Shown: positions 18,383-29,100 of the stretch, piece after piece
How the letters are laid out: each line of letters starts with the position of its first letter
Position numbering within the stretch: position 1 is the first letter of the stretch
Assembly: GCA_963797835.1 (NCBI GenBank)
Contig: CAWCRN010000019.1
Span: 62,001-126,000 of the forward strand
Source: JBDTSW01 sp963797835
GTDB lineage: Bacteria; Actinomycetota; Thermoleophilia; Solirubrobacterales; 70-9
Length of the DNA stretch: 64,000 nucleotides
Direction: 5' to 3'
The notes under the pieces: generated by a model
Database searches by the model: none
The model's input: only the letters and a program-made list of their open reading frames with translations
Told to the model about the DNA's origin: nothing
Made by a program: the position numbers and the translations under genes

Positions 18383-19194
18383 TGGAGGCCTCCACCGCGC
18401 GCGTCCAGCGGCGCTTCGACCTCGACGCGCTCGCTCGAGATGCTGCGGGCGCTGATCCGCCGGGCGGCGAACGAGCTGCTGCGGGTGCCGGGCGCGGCGA
18501 TCCCCGGGGTGCTGGCGCCGACGATCTTCTTCCTCGGGCTCGACGGCCGTGTTCGGCAGCCTCACGCTGCTGCCCGGGCTTCGACACCGACAAGTACCAG
18601 AGCTTCATCATCCCGGTGAGCCTGATGCAGGGAGCCGGCTTCACCGGCGCGGCGACCGGGGTGAACATCGCCCGCGACATCGAGCAGGGCTGGTTCGACC
18701 GGCTGATCGCCTCGCCCGCGCCGCGGCCGGTGCTGCTGGGCGGCTTCGTGCTGTCCGCGAGCCTGCGGGCGCTGGTCCCCGCCACCGTGCTGCTGACGGT
18801 CGGGTTCGCGCTCGGCGTCGACTGGCCCGGGCTCGCCGGGGCTCCTGCTGGCGATCTTCATGGTGATGGCGATGGGCGCCGTCGCCGCCTGCTGGGGCTC
18901 GATGCTCGCGCTCCGCTTCCGGAGCCAGTCGGCGGCGCCGCTGATGCAGGCGGGGATGTTCGTCGCTGATCCTGTTCACCACCGCGTACGCGCCGCTCGG
19001 AGCTGCTGCAGCCGCTGGCTGCGGACGTCGCGTCGGTCAACCCGGTCACCCAGGTGATCGAGGCCGCCCGCCAGGGCTTCGTACCGGCGACGGTCACCTG
19101 GGCCGAGACGTGGCCCGGGCTGCTCGCGATCGCCGGCCTGCTGGTGCTGCTCGGCGCGCTCGCCCTGCGCGGCATGCGCCGCATCTCGTATTGA
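18382..19194 (+). CDS. ABC-2 type permease (second)
   Basis: ABC-2 permease of about 270 residues with a soluble N-terminus (MEASTARVQRRFDLDAL), then YQSFIIPVSLMQGAGFTGAA, DIEQGWFDRLIASPAPRPVL, a helix-rich C-terminus and the end ALRGMRRISY. DrrB-type segments match the first permease (GFTDRLLAAPISR versus GWFDRLIASPAPR), so the two are paralogues. The ATG at 18382 overlaps the previous stop. Several frameshifts are present. Confidence 0.75.
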
Positions 19195-20352
19195 GCGAGC
19201 GACGACTCGGCCGACCCTCTGCCGCAGGGTCCTCGAGGACAGCTGGGCGGAGGGCGAGCGCCGCGGCGTCCCCTACGCCTACACCCGGCCGAGCCCGTCG
19301 CGCTACCCGTGGCAGTGGTACTGGGACTCCTGCTTCGCCGCGATCGTCTGGCGGCACTTCGAGCCCGAGCGCTCGCGGTCCGAGCTCGAGACGCTGCTGC
19401 GGGCGATGCGCTCAGACGGCTTCATCGGCCACGTGATCTTCTGGGACAGCCCGATCTCGCTGCGCCGTCGCTTCTACTACAACGTCGACTCGCGCTCGGC
19501 GGAGATGACCGGCACGATCCAGCCGCCGCTGCTCGCCTGGGCGTGGAGCCTCGCGGTCGGCGACCCGGCCGAGGAGCAAGCGATCGCGACCCACCACGAG
19601 TGGCTCGTCGCCAACCGCGACCTGGAGGGCGACGGCCTGCTGTGGCTGATCCAGCCGGACGAGTCCGGCCTCGACTCCTCGCCCAAGTTCGACCCCGTCT
19701 GGGGCCGGCGCTCGCACGCGCGCTGGGCGTTCCCAGCCCTGGTCGCCCGCAACCGCGGGCTCGGCTGGGACGCGCGGCGGATCCGCGACGCGGGCGGCCC
19801 GGTGCTCTGCGAGGTGATGACCAACGTGCTGTGGGGGCTGGCGCGGATGGCGCTGGGGGAGCCGTCGATCACGCCGCGCTGGTGGATCGGCTGTGGGACG
19901 AAGGCCGCGGTTTCTTCGTCGACGAGGCGCAGCCGGGAGGCCTGCGTCCGGCAGTGAGCACGTGGGCGGGACTGGCGCCGCTGGCGCTTCCGGACCTGCC
20001 GGAGGAGATCGGCGAGCGGATGGTCGAGGAGCATCTGCTGAATCCGGAGCGCTATTGGCTGCGCTATCCGCCGGCTTCCGTGTCGGCTGAGGAGCCGTCG
20101 TTCGAGCCGGGACGCGGGCCGGGGTGGAAGCGGCGCTACTGGCGCGGTCCGACCTGGGTCAACGCCGCTTGGATGCTGTGGCTCGGGCCTGCGAGCGGCT
20201 GGGCTATCAGGCCGAGGCCCGGCACATGGCCGACCGGCTCACCGAGGTCGTGCTGCGCGAGGGCCTTCGCGAGTACTACGACCCGAACACCGGCGAGGGC
20301 CTGGGCGCCAGTCGACTTCGCCTGGACGACCCTCATCCTCGAGATGGCGTAG
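19191..20352 (+). CDS. GH63-like glycoside hydrolase
   Basis: (alpha/alpha)6-barrel glycosidase. Key segments are RYPWQWYWDSCFAAIVW near the N-terminus and RRYWRGPTWVNAAWMLWLG near the C-terminus, the pattern of GH63 enzymes including mannosylglycerate/glucosylglycerate hydrolases. The C-terminus ends FAWTTLILEMA. A TTG at 19191 overlaps the permease stop, so it is translationally coupled to the ABC exporter. Frameshifts lie near 19225, 19890, 20190 and 20310. Hydrolysis of a compatible solute or an alpha-glucoside is plausible; the substrate is not determined. Confidence 0.75.
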
Positions 20353-20452
20353 TCCCCCCCCGGTCCGCGCGCCCGCCGCCCTCAGGTGTCCGAACGAGAC
20401 CGCGGCGCGCCCCACCTGAAGGACATCGCCGACGAGCTGCCGTTCTGCGCCG

Positions 20453-20674
20453 CTACTTGTAGCGGTAGGTGATGCGGCCGCGGTCGAGGTCGTAGGGCGA
20501 GAGCTCGATCTTCACCCGGTCGCCCGGGAGGATGCGGATGTAGTGGCGGCGCATCTTGCCCGAGATGTGCCCGAGGACCTCGTGGTCGTTGTCGAGCTTG
20601 ACCTTGAACATCGTGTTGGGCAGGGCCTCGGTGACCTCGCCCTCCATCTCGATCTTCTCTTCCTTACCGCCCAT
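20453..20674 (-). CDS. infA: Translation initiation factor IF-1
   Basis: 73-residue OB-fold protein with EGEVTEALPNTMFKVKLDN, GHISGKMRRHYIRILPGDRV and the end RGRITYRYK, all standard for IF-1. It binds the 30S A site during initiation. The frame is intact. It stands alone here, between a convergent glycosidase and an RTX protein, rather than in the usual rpmJ-rpsM-rpsK neighbourhood. Confidence 0.96.
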   Translation of the reverse strand: MGGKEEKIEMEGEVTEALPNTMFKVKLDNDHEVLGHISGKMRRHYIRILPGDRVKIELSPYDLDRGRITYRYK

Positions 20675-20712
20675 AGGCGCGCAAGAGCGTAGCGCCTCCG
20701 CCCGGCGCCGAG

Positions 20713-22239
20713 TCAGGGCGTGAGCTCGCACCCTGTGGCCGTATCCCCGTCCCCGCCCGGGTCGTCGTCGCATGTGTCCTCGCCGCCGCCGCCGCGGAAG
20801 TCGTCGGTGCCGCCGTCTCCCTCGAGGTAGTCGTCGCCGTCGCGGCCCACCAGGCTGTCGTCGCCCATCTGCCCGCGAAGGCTGTCGGCCTCGTCGCTGC
20901 CGCTGAGGCGGTCGTCGAACTGGGTGCCGAAGACGACCTCGAACCCGGTCACGCTGCCGTCGACGGCGCCCTCGACGGTTCCGGCGCGCAGATCGACGTC
21001 GATCGCGAGCGCGGCTCCCATGAAGCTCAGCGAGTCGATGCCGCCACCGCCCGAGAGCACGTCGGCGCCCATCCGGGGATTGGCGAAGTCGTCGCCCTGG
21101 CCCCCCCGATAGGCGTCGTCGCCGGCCGTGGACGACGCGAGGGCGCCGGTGTCGAGCTGATCGACCCCCTCGCCGCCGCGGAGGTCGTCATCGTCGCCCT
21201 CGCCGTAGAGGAAGTCGGCGCCGTCGTCGCCCTTGAGCTGGTTCGGGTCGCCGTCGCCGCGCAGCGTGTCGCCGGCCTGGCCGCCCTCGAGGTCCTCGAT
21301 CGCTTCGAGGCTGTCGGTGCCCTGCCCGGTGGCCTGGCCCGTGGTGAGGTTCGCATTGATCGCGGTCACGGCGGTCGGCGCGGTGCTGAGGTTCCCGAAC
21401 GCCACACGGTCGCGGCCTCCGCCTCCGTCCAGCTCGTCGTCGCCGTCGCCGAGCAGCGCGATCTCCGGGTTGGCGTCCGGGCGCAGCTCGTCGTCGCCGC
21501 CGTCCCCGTGGAGCTCGTCGTCACCGGCCCATCCCCAGAGCACGTCGGACCCGCCCCCACCGTTCATCTCGTCGTTGTTACCCAGCCCCCGGAGGTCGTC
21601 AGGCCCGCCCCCGCCGTCGAGGATGTCGATGCCCACCCCGCCGCCGAGCAAGTTGGGCCCGCCGTCGCCTGTGAGGTGATCTGGGAAGTTCCCCCCGCCG
21701 AGGTCCTCGAGTCCGGCGAGCTCGTCCGAGCCCTCGCCCGTCGCCGTGCCCGTCGCAAGGTTGGCGACGACGGCTCCGGTGGCGCCACCGAAGTAGGCCC
21801 CGTCCTGGCCGGCTCCGCCCACGATCCGGTCGTCGTCGGGGCCCCCGGCGATGGTGTCGGCTCCTTCATCGCCCTTGAGGAGGTCGTCGCCGGGCCCGCC
21901 GTCGAGGCTCTCGCTGTACACCTCCTCCGGCACCGGGTGCGGAGGGTTCGGCCCACCCGAGAGCCGATCGGCGTCGGCGCCGCCGGTGAGGTGATCGCGT
22001 CCGTTCCCACCACAGATCAGGTCCTTGCCGCCCAGCCCGTCGATCGTGTCGTTGCCGCCGCGGCCGACGATCACGTCGTCGCCCGAGGTCCCGTCGAGGT
22101 CGGGATCGTTCCCCGGCGTGCCCAGGATCGTCGCCGGCTGGCCGAAGCACTCGGGGACGCCGGCGGTCGCGGCCGCCGGCGCAAGGAGGGCGAGGCCGGT
22201 GACGCCGGCCAACACCAGGAGTTTTCGATGCGCATTCAA
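20713..22239 (-). CDS. Secreted RTX-type calcium-binding repeat protein
   Basis: 508 residues. A signal peptide (LLVLAGVTGLALLAP...ATAG) is followed by many glycine/aspartate nonapeptides of the GGxGxDxL type (GRGGNDTID, GGNGRDHLT, GDGGDDELR). Three longer spacers resemble each other (NLATGTATGEGSDELAGLED, NLTTGQATGQGTDSLEAIED, DLRAGTVEGAVDGSVTGFE). Such repeats fold into a calcium-bound beta-roll outside the cell. No catalytic domain or classical C-terminal secretion signal is visible, so it is probably a structural or surface protein. The frame is intact, unlike most neighbours. Confidence 0.85.
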   Translation of the reverse strand: MNAHRKLLVLAGVTGLALLAPAAATAGVPECFGQPATILGTPGNDPDLDGTSGDDVIVGRGGNDTIDGLGGKDLICGGNGRDHLTGGADADRLSGGPNPPHPVPEEVYSESLDGGPGDDLLKGDEGADTIAGGPDDDRIVGGAGQDGAYFGGATGAVVANLATGTATGEGSDELAGLEDLGGGNFPDHLTGDGGPNLLGGGVGIDILDGGGGPDDLRGLGNNDEMNGGGGSDVLWGWAGDDELHGDGGDDELRPDANPEIALLGDGDDELDGGGGRDRVAFGNLSTAPTAVTAINANLTTGQATGQGTDSLEAIEDLEGGQAGDTLRGDGDPNQLKGDDGADFLYGEGDDDDLRGGEGVDQLDTGALASSTAGDDAYRGGQGDDFANPRMGADVLSGGGGIDSLSFMGAALAIDVDLRAGTVEGAVDGSVTGFEVVFGTQFDDRLSGSDEADSLRGQMGDDSLVGRDGDDYLEGDGGTDDFRGGGGEDTCDDDPGGDGDTATGCELTP

Positions 22240-22300
22240 CTTGTGCCCGCCACCGTCCGAACAGGAGATGGCTGGCGAGGTTACGCCCTTCTAGCGGGAG

Positions 22301-23371
22301 CTAGGGGTGGAGCTCGAAGGCGCCGATGTCGCAGCGGGGCCCCTGCGGGCGGGGCACGCCGCGCTGGTCGCGGTTCGTGCAGTTGCGCCGCGCCGGCGTT
22401 GAAGAGCGGGCTGGACTTGCCGAAGGCGAGGGTGTTCGTGTCCCCGCCGTTGTTCCTGAGCTTGCCGAGCTTCGGGTTCTTGAGCTCGATGTCGCCGGTG
22501 CCGGCGAGATAGCAATCCTGGCCCGAGTCGAGGTTGTGGCCCTGCGAGGTGGCCGGTGACGCCGCCGCAGTTGTCGCTCGAGCCCGGGTTGCCCGGCGGA
22601 CCCGGGCGGCATGCTGTTCGATGTCAAACGCACGGTTGCCGGCGATGACCGTGCCCTTGAGCGTGGAGTTGGAGCCGAATAGGCCCGCCACCACACCCGT
22701 CGTCGTTGAAGCAGCGGTTGTCGACGACGGAGCTGTCGACGAGGCGCACGTCGTCGTCGAAGGCGCCACCGTCGCCGTTGGCCTCTGGGGAACCCGCGGA
22801 GTTCTTCGTGAACGTGGAGTCGAAAGCCTTGATCAGCGTCGGCGGAGGCGGCGCCGCCGTTGTAGCCGTGGTTGCCCTAGAACAGGCTCTGGCGGATGAT
22901 CAGGTTCTCGCTGGTGTCGACGCCGCCGCCAGGCCCGAGGCTGTCCGGCGGGCCGACGCTGTTGTTCAGTACCGCGACCTGCTTCAGGACGAGCTTGGCG
23001 TTCGAGGTGATCGCGCCGCCGTCGCTGTCGTCGGCGTCGCCCTCTCGGAGGGTGAGCCCGGAGATGGTGACCTTGCCGCCGGGCTGCTGATCTCCAGAAG
23101 CCGGCTGTCGCCGTTGGCGTCGAGGATCGTCTTGCGGGCGCCCGGCGCCGGCGATCTTCAGGTCCTTGTCGAAGCTGACCACACCGCTGGTCAGCACGTA
23201 GTGGCCGCCCGGGACCTGAACGCGGTCCCCCGGATCGGCCTTGTCGACCGCCTTGCGCAGCGAGCCCGCGCCGGCGTCGTTGGTGTTCCGGACGTTGATC
23301 GTCGCGGCGCCTGCCGGGGCCGCCGCCGCGACGGCCACGAGCCCGAGGACCACTGGGAGCGTTCGCCTCAT
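22301..23371 (-). CDS. Secreted right-handed beta-helix protein
   Basis: A signal peptide (RRTLPVVLGLVAVAAAAP) precedes NVRNTNDAGAGSLRKAV, the standard opening of these repeat proteins. Helix coils follow (KVTISGLTLREGDAD, KLVLKQVAVLNNS). The C-terminus holds GQDCYLAGTGDIELKNPKL and ends QRGVPRPQGPRCDIGAFEL, the common cell-surface tail. Several frameshifts split it. The fold is typical of polysaccharide-binding or surface structural proteins; no lyase residues can be assigned. Confidence 0.75.
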
Positions 23372-24173
23372 GCAGAGCGGCAACCGCCCACCTGTCCTGG
23401 AAGGTCGCCTTCCCGGGCCCCTCCTCAAGGAACGTCTTCACGGCCGCCTGGAGGTCCTCCGTGGCGAACAGCCCCGCGAACTGGGCGGGCGTGACCTCGT
23501 CGGCGCGGTCCACGCCGCCCTCGCAGTAGGCGCGGACGATCCGCTTCGTCGCGGCGTGTGCCCTCGTCGGGCCGGCCGCGAGGCGCTGCGCGAAGCGCAT
23601 CCCCTTCTCGTGGACCGTCCCGTCGTCGACCACCCGGTTGACGACGCCCCAGCGCTCGAGGACCTCCGCGTCGTAGAGGCCGCCCGTCATCACGAACTCG
23701 CGCGCGCGGCCTGGCCCGGCCCGCTCGGCCATCCGTTGTGTGCCGCCCGCTCCGGGCGTGAGCCCCACGACCGCCTCGACCAGCCCGAACTTCGACGAGC
23801 GCTCGGCCCAGATGATGTCGCAGCCAAGGGCGATCTCCAGGCCCGCCGTGAAGCACATTCCGTGAACCAGGGCGAGCGTCGGGATCTCGAGCGCCTCGAG
23901 GCGACGGACGCCATCGATCAGCGGCTTCGCGAAGTCGCCCGCGGCCTCCGGCCCGGCGTCGAGGACGGCCTGGAAGTTCGAGACGTCGACCCCTCCGGTG
24001 AAGATGTCGCCCTCGGCCCTCCAGACGAGCGCCCTGGCGTCCGAGCCCTCGACCTGCCCGACGCAGTCGATGAACTCGGGAAAGGTCGTCGCCGTGAAGA
24101 AGTTGTACGGCGGGTTCTCGAGGGTGATGACCGCGACGTCACCGTCTCGGCTGAGGGTGATGGTCTCGCTCAA
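23368..24173 (-). CDS. Enoyl-CoA hydratase/isomerase family protein
   Basis: Crotonase fold of about 268 residues: DVAVITLENPPYNFFT, the oxyanion-hole segment GDIFTGGVDVSNF, HGMCFTAGLEIALGCD and GLVEAVVGLTPGAGG. The Glu of this last helix is in the usual catalytic position. It acts on an acyl-CoA thioester (hydration, isomerisation or related). The TTG at 24173 overlaps the HIT stop (TTGA). The 3' end is unclear: the frame stays open into the beta-helix gene, so one indel near 23390 probably hides a stop overlapping its ATG. Confidence 0.82.
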
Positions 24174-24580
24174 GTGGCGCCCCGAATCTGGTCCGCGACC
24201 GCCGCGATCTGCTCGGGCTCGGCGCCGCGCGGGATCCACGGCAGCTTCAGCGGGTCGTCCACGTAGCGCGGGATCACGTGGAAGTGGAAGTGGAAGACCG
24301 TCTGCCATGCCGCCGGCCGACAGGCGTTCAGGATGTTGAACCCGTCCGGCTCGAGCGTCTCCTCCATCCGCCGCGCCAGGCGCCGGGCGGCGACCATCGT
24401 CGCCTCCAGGTCCTCGTCCGTGATGTCCATCAGGTCCGCAGAGTGCGCTCGCGGCACGACCAGCGCGTGGCCGCGCGTGGCCGGGTTGATGTCCATGAAG
24501 GCGACCGTGCGCTCGTCCGAATCCACGATCTGGCCCGGGACGTCACCGGCCACGATGCCGCAGAACAGGCAATCGTTCAT
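24170..24580 (-). CDS. HIT-family nucleotide-binding protein
   Basis: 136 residues starting CLFCGIVAGDVPGQIV and containing the histidine triad HFHFHVIP. Hint-type proteins hydrolyse nucleoside phosphoramidates or AMP conjugates. Two zinc-type Cys (CLFC) are present. The frame is intact and overlaps the downstream acyl-CoA enzyme by 4 nt. Confidence 0.93.
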   Translation of the reverse strand: MNDCLFCGIVAGDVPGQIVDSDERTVAFMDINPATRGHALVVPRAHSADLMDITDEDLEATMVAARRLARRMEETLEPDGFNILNACRPAAWQTVFHFHFHVIPRYVDDPLKLPWIPRGAEPEQIAAVADQIRGAT

Positions 24581-24591
24581 CGGCCAGGAGC

Positions 24592-26040
24592 CTATTGCGT
24601 TCGCTCGAGCGCCTTCCGCGCCAGGGCGACCGCCTGGTCCGGCCCGCTGACCTCGCCCGCGTACACGCCCGCCTCGACCTCCTCGATGAGACGGCCCAGC
24701 TCAGGCCCGGGCTCGATCCCCAGCTGTGCCGCCAGCTCGTCGCCGGGGATCGGCGAGCGCGGGGGGCCGTCGCGACGGCGGTCGAGGGCGGCGGCGATCA
24801 TCTCGCGCGCCAGCTCGAGATGCGCGCGGATCATCTCCGGTGAGGCGACCGGGCCTTCGCCCCGTGCCGACAGGCGGTCGGCGACCGTGAGCAGCGTGAC
24901 GTCAGCCGACACCGGCTCGGTCGCCCGGAGATAGTCGTGGACACGCCGGGGCGGCAGGGGCCGCTCGCCCGAGAGGAAGCCGAGGCGCAGGTGGTGGAGC
25001 GTCACCCCACGCAGGTACGCGGCCAGCGCCCGCGAGGCCTTCAGCCGCTCGCAGACCAGGTCCACCATGTCGGCGCCCACGTGGTCGTGCCCGATGAAGG
25101 TGATGAAGCCGCGGCTGTCGTCGCGGGTCGCGGGCTTGCCGACGTCGTGCAGGAGCGCCCCGAACCGAAGCGCCTGGCCCCTGGTGAACGAATCGGCCAG
25201 CGGCTCGGCGAGCAGCTCGCGGAGCTCTCCCGCGCGATCGCCCGCGACACGCTCGAGGTCGGCCTCCAGCTCCAGCACGCGGCGCAGGACCTCGATCGTG
25301 TGCCCATGGACGTCGAGGTGGTGGTTCGGATTCTGCTGGACGCCCTTCAGTGCCTCGACCTCGGGCAGGACCTCCGCGGCCGCGCCGAGGTCGGCGAGCA
25401 GCTCCAGTCCGGAGACAGGGTCCGGCGAGGCGACCAGCAGGCGGAGCTCGGACAGCTGGCGCTCCCCGGCGGTCTCCGCGAGGCGCGGCGCCGTCGCGCG
25501 GGCCAGCGCCGCTGTTCCCTCCTCGACTTCGAAGCCAAGCTCGGCGGCGAGGCGCGCCGCACGGAGGATGCGCAGAGGGTCGTCGCCGAACGAGCTCTCC
25601 GACGGAGCCCGCAGCACCCGCCTCGAAGGTCCTCGATCCCGCCGGTGGGGTCGAGCGGGCCGGCTCCCTCCGGCTCGATCTCGACCGCGATCGCGATCGC
25701 GTTGATGGTGAAGTCCCTCGCGCGCAGGTCGGCCTCGATGTCGTCCCCCCGAAGGCGCGCCACGTCCACGTGCCAGCCGTCCGGCGCAACCGCGCGCCAC
25801 GTCGCAAACTCGGCCGAGAGCTCGAACGCGTGCCCGCCGGCTCGCGCCGCGATCGCCTTGGCCGCCTCCCCCTCTCCGCTCGCGACGGCGACGTCGACGT
25901 CCACGACCTCGCGCCCGAGCGCCGCGTCACGCACCGCGCCCGCCGACCGCCCAGGCGCCGTCGCTGCCAGCCAGCTCGCTCCAGGCGACTGACGCCGCGG
26001 GCGAGGCCGCAAGCCGGTCGTTCATCTCGCGCGCGTTCAC
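24592..26040 (-). CDS. cca: tRNA nucleotidyltransferase/poly(A) polymerase family, with HD domain
   Basis: The N-terminal class II nucleotidyltransferase head has AVGGAVRDAALG, the metal Asp pair in VDVDVAVAS and RDFTINAIAI. The poly(A)-polymerase neck follows (DDPLRILRAARLAAELGF). A C-terminal HD hydrolase domain has HHLDVHGHTIEVL and LLHDVGKPATR. It repairs or adds the 3' CCA end of tRNA. Two frameshifts (near 25930 and 25620) break it; its repaired length is about 480 residues. The GTG at 26040 overlaps the alr stop (GTGA); ATG 26025 is an alternative start. Confidence 0.88.
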
Positions 26041-27162
26041 GACACGTGGACCCGGGGCACCCGAGGCGAGATCCCGCAGGTGACCTCGTAGTTGATCGTC
26101 GCCAGACGCCGGGCCACCTCCTCGCAGAGGATCCGCTCGTCGCCCTGGGCGCCGATGAGCGTGACGGCCTCGCCCTCGTCCACCCCGCCGTCGGGGCCGA
26201 GGTCGATCGTGATGTTGTCCATCGAGACCGTGCCGACGATCGGGTAGCGGCGCCCGCCCACCAGGACCTCCCCGTTGTTCGTGAGGTCGCGGCGGACGCC
26301 GTCGCCGTAGCCCACGGGCACCACACCTACCCACGTCTCCTCGGGCGCGCGCCAGCTCTGGCCGTAGCCCGCGCTGGCCCCGCGCTCGAAGCGCTTCACC
26401 GCCGCGACGTACGAGCGAAGCTCAAGCGCGGGCTCCAGCTCGCGCGCGGCCGGATCCTCCTGGAAGGGGTCGAGGCCGTATACGGCAACGCCGCAGCGGG
26501 CCATGTCGAAGTGGGAGGCGGCGTCCCGCAGCGTGGCGGCGCTGTTGGCCGCGTGGAGCCGGAGGTCGGGGTGCTCCGAGCGCGCCGGCCCGGCCAGCTC
26601 GTTGAACCGAGCGAGCTGCTCGTCGAAGAAGCCGGACCCCGGCTCATCGGCCGTGGCGAAATGGGTCCATAGCGCCGCGAGGTCGAGATCGTCGTCGGCG
26701 GCGGTCGCGCGAAGCAGGCCCAGAACGCCGCCGGGGTCGCGCTCGCCCAGGCGCCCCATGCCGGTGTCGTACTTGACGTGGACGCGAGGGTGGATCCCGA
26801 GCGCTCGCCCGCGCGTGGCCACCAGGCCCGAGGAAGCCGCGGTCCCAGACCGCGATCTCCGACCCGGCCTCAAGCGCCAGCTCGAGCTCGTCGCGGGTGA
26901 GCGCCCCGAGGGTGAGGACCGGCTCGTGGATCCCGGCTGCGCGCAGCTCGTGCGCCTCGGTGCCCGCGGCCACCGCCAGCATGCTCGCCCCTCCCTCCAC
27001 CGCCGCCGCCGCGCACGCAGGCGCGGCACCGTGGCCGTAGGCGTCGGCCTTCACCACCGCGCACAGCTCGGCCCCGCCCGTCAGCTCGCGGGCGAGGCGC
27101 GCGGCGTTGCGCTGGACGGCGCCGGTGTCGACGGTCGCCACCGCTCGCATGCGCTCGCTCAT
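26037..27162 (-). CDS. alr: Alanine racemase
   Basis: PLP fold-type III enzyme making D-alanine for peptidoglycan. The PLP lysine is in VVKADAYGHG; HVKYDTGMGRLG, SAGYGQSW (catalytic Tyr) and GTVSMDNITIDL are standard. One frameshift near 26830 interrupts a protein of about 375 residues. The ATG overlaps the nnr stop (ATGA), giving the actinobacterial nnr-alr pairing. Confidence 0.93.
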
Positions 27163-28699
27163 GAGTCAGCTCCTGCGGGGGCGGGCGAGGCCAGCGCCGC
27201 CGCCAGCGCCGCGACGACGTCGCCTGCGATCACCGACTCGGCCGAGCCGATCCGCGCCGCCGCGATCCGCCCGGCTCGCTGGTGCGCGTGGACCCCGGCG
27301 CAGGCGGCCTCGAACGCGCCCATGCCCCGGGCCAGCAGCGCCCCAACCGTGCCCGAGAGCACGTCCCCGGTGCCCGCCGTCGCCAGCGCCCCGGCGCCGC
27401 CGCGCGAGACCGCCACCCGCTCGCCCTCGACGATGATCGTGTCGTCACCCTTGAGCACCACGATCGCGCCGCTCGAGGCCGCGGCCTCACGCGCGCTGGC
27501 CAGCCGGTGCGCGGCCACCTCGCGTGACTCGCGCTCGAGCAGGCGGCCCAGCTCGCCCTCGTGCGGGGTAAGCACGGTCGGCTGCACGCGGGTTGTGAGC
27601 GACCCGAGGCGCCCGGCGTGAGCGTTCAGGCCATCCGCGTCGATCAGGAGCGGTGCCGCGATGCGCTCGGCAAGGGCCTGGGCCAGCGCCAGCGAGTTGC
27701 CGTCGCGGCCCAGACCCGGCCCGAGGACCACGGCAGCAGCCCGCTCGGCCGCCTCGGCGATCGCGTCGGCGTCGCCTGCCGCGAGCCGCCCCTCGGCGCC
27801 GGCGAATCCGCGCGACATCACCTCGGTCAGCTTCGTCTCGAAGATCGGCTCGAGGTCGGCCGGCACCGCCACGGTCGCATAGCCCGCGCCCGCCCGGATG
27901 GCCGCCTCGGCCGCAAGGCACACGGCCCCCGTCAGCCCGCGCGAGCCGCCGGCCACCAGCACCTCGCCCGACGTGAACTTGGTCGAGTCGGCCTCTCGCG
28001 GCGGCGCGAGCTCCAGAACGCCGTCGCCGATCAGGCCGGCGGCGGGCTCCTCCGGAGCTCCGGGCGGGATCCCGATGGGGACCACGGCCAGCTCGCCTGC
28101 GTGAGCCTTCCCCGGGCGGACCCAGTGCCCCACCTTCGCCGCGTGGAAGGCCACGGTGCGATCGGCGCGGACGGCGGCGCCCTCCACCTCCCCGGTCGAG
28201 GCGTCGACGCCGGAGGGGACGTCGGCGGCCACGACCGGGCAGCCGCACCCGTTGATCGCCTCGATCGCCGCGGCGGCGTCGCCGCGTGGGGCGCCCGAGA
28301 ACCCGGTCCCGAAGATCGCGTCGACCACCGCGCCGGAGCCCGCGAGCGCGGCGGGCAACTCGTCCGCCGCCACCTGGCGGTGCGCCGTCGCCGAGCCGCT
28401 CCAGGTTCGCCGCGGCGTCGGCCGACAGCGAGTCGGCCGGCGCGAGCAGGAGGGCCTCCGCCTCGTAGCGCGAGTCACGGAGCCGGCGCGCGGCCACGAG
28501 CCCATCGCCGCCGTTGTTGCCCTTGCCGCAGACCACGCCGGATCGGGCCGTCGCCGGCGGCCTGGCCAGCCGCGACCGCGAGGGCGCTGCCCGCCGCCTC
28601 CATCAGCTCCAGCGAGGGCACGCCCTGATCCTCGATCGCCCAGGCGTCGATCGCGCGCATCCCGGCGGCGTCGTAGAGGGGTTCGAGCCAGCTCTCCAT
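27159..28699 (-). CDS. nnr: Bifunctional NAD(P)H-hydrate repair enzyme (epimerase + dehydratase)
   Basis: The YjeF N-terminal epimerase domain (MRAIDAWAIEDQGVPSLELM, GKGNNGGDGLVAARRL, DVPSGVDASTGEV) is fused to the C-terminal ADP-dependent dehydratase domain (SGEVLVAGGSRGLTGA, VLGPGLGRDG, DADGLNAHAG, TPHEGELGRLL, GTGDVLSGTVGALLA). It rescues hydrated NADH and NADPH. Frameshifts near 28540 and 28395 split the N-domain. The ATG lies 9 nt after TACCCT, so the mRNA has almost no leader. Confidence 0.93.
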
Positions 28700-28708
28700 C
28701 CCTCGCGC

Positions 28709-28714
28709 AGGGTA
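28709..28714 (-). promoter_or_regulatory. -10 element for nnr
   Basis: TACCCT on the minus strand lies 9 nt before the nnr ATG, within the 29-nt gap after acpS. It would allow transcription of nnr-alr-cca independently of glmS. Confidence 0.35.
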
Positions 28715-28728
28715 GTCCGAGCGGGCCG

Positions 28729-29097
28729 TCAGGCGGCGTCGGCCGGGCGCGCCTGCACCACCGCGGCCGCGTGATCACGCGTGTGCGTGAGCGAGACCTC
28801 CAGCACCAGGCCACGCGCCGCCGCCGCCTCGGCGGCCGAGCCGTGCAGGCGGATCGTGGGCGCCTCCGAGCCACCCCCCTCGATCTCGATCTCGCGCGGG
28901 GGGACCGCGCCCGCCCCGAGCGCCTTCACGGCCGCCTCCTTCGCGGCGAACCGTGCGGCGAGGTGCATCGCCGGGCGGCGCCGGGACGACGCGTAGGCCA
29001 GCTCGCCCTCGGTGAACAGGCGCTCGGCCAGGCGCGGCCGGCGCGCGAGCGCGCGCTCGAGGCGGTCCACCTCGAGCAGGTCGATCCCGATGCTCAT
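28729..29097 (-). CDS. acpS: Holo-[acyl-carrier-protein] synthase
   Basis: 122-residue phosphopantetheinyl transferase that converts apo-ACP to holo-ACP using CoA. Magnesium and CoA-binding motifs are GIDLLEVDRLE and RFAAKEAAVKALG; LTHTRDHAAAVV is the C-terminal signature. ATG 29097 is preferred over the in-frame TTG at 29100. A two-hairpin repeat fills its 5' side up to the preceding stop. Confidence 0.94.
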   Translation of the reverse strand: MSIGIDLLEVDRLERALARRPRLAERLFTEGELAYASSRRRPAMHLAARFAAKEAAVKALGAGAVPPREIEIEGGGSEAPTIRLHGSAAEAAAARGLVLEVSLTHTRDHAAAVVQARPADAA

Positions 29098-29100
29098 CAA

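Noticed and set aside
20382..20419. TCAGGTG/CACCTGA inverted repeat after the GH63 gene as a terminator
   Set aside because: Seven-bp arms with a 24-nt loop and no T-run; too weak to call.
20713..22239. Repeated DNA in the RTX gene as a CRISPR array or tandem DNA repeat
   Set aside because: The periodicity is in degenerate Gly/Asp-rich nonapeptide codons within one open frame, with no spacers or fixed repeat length.
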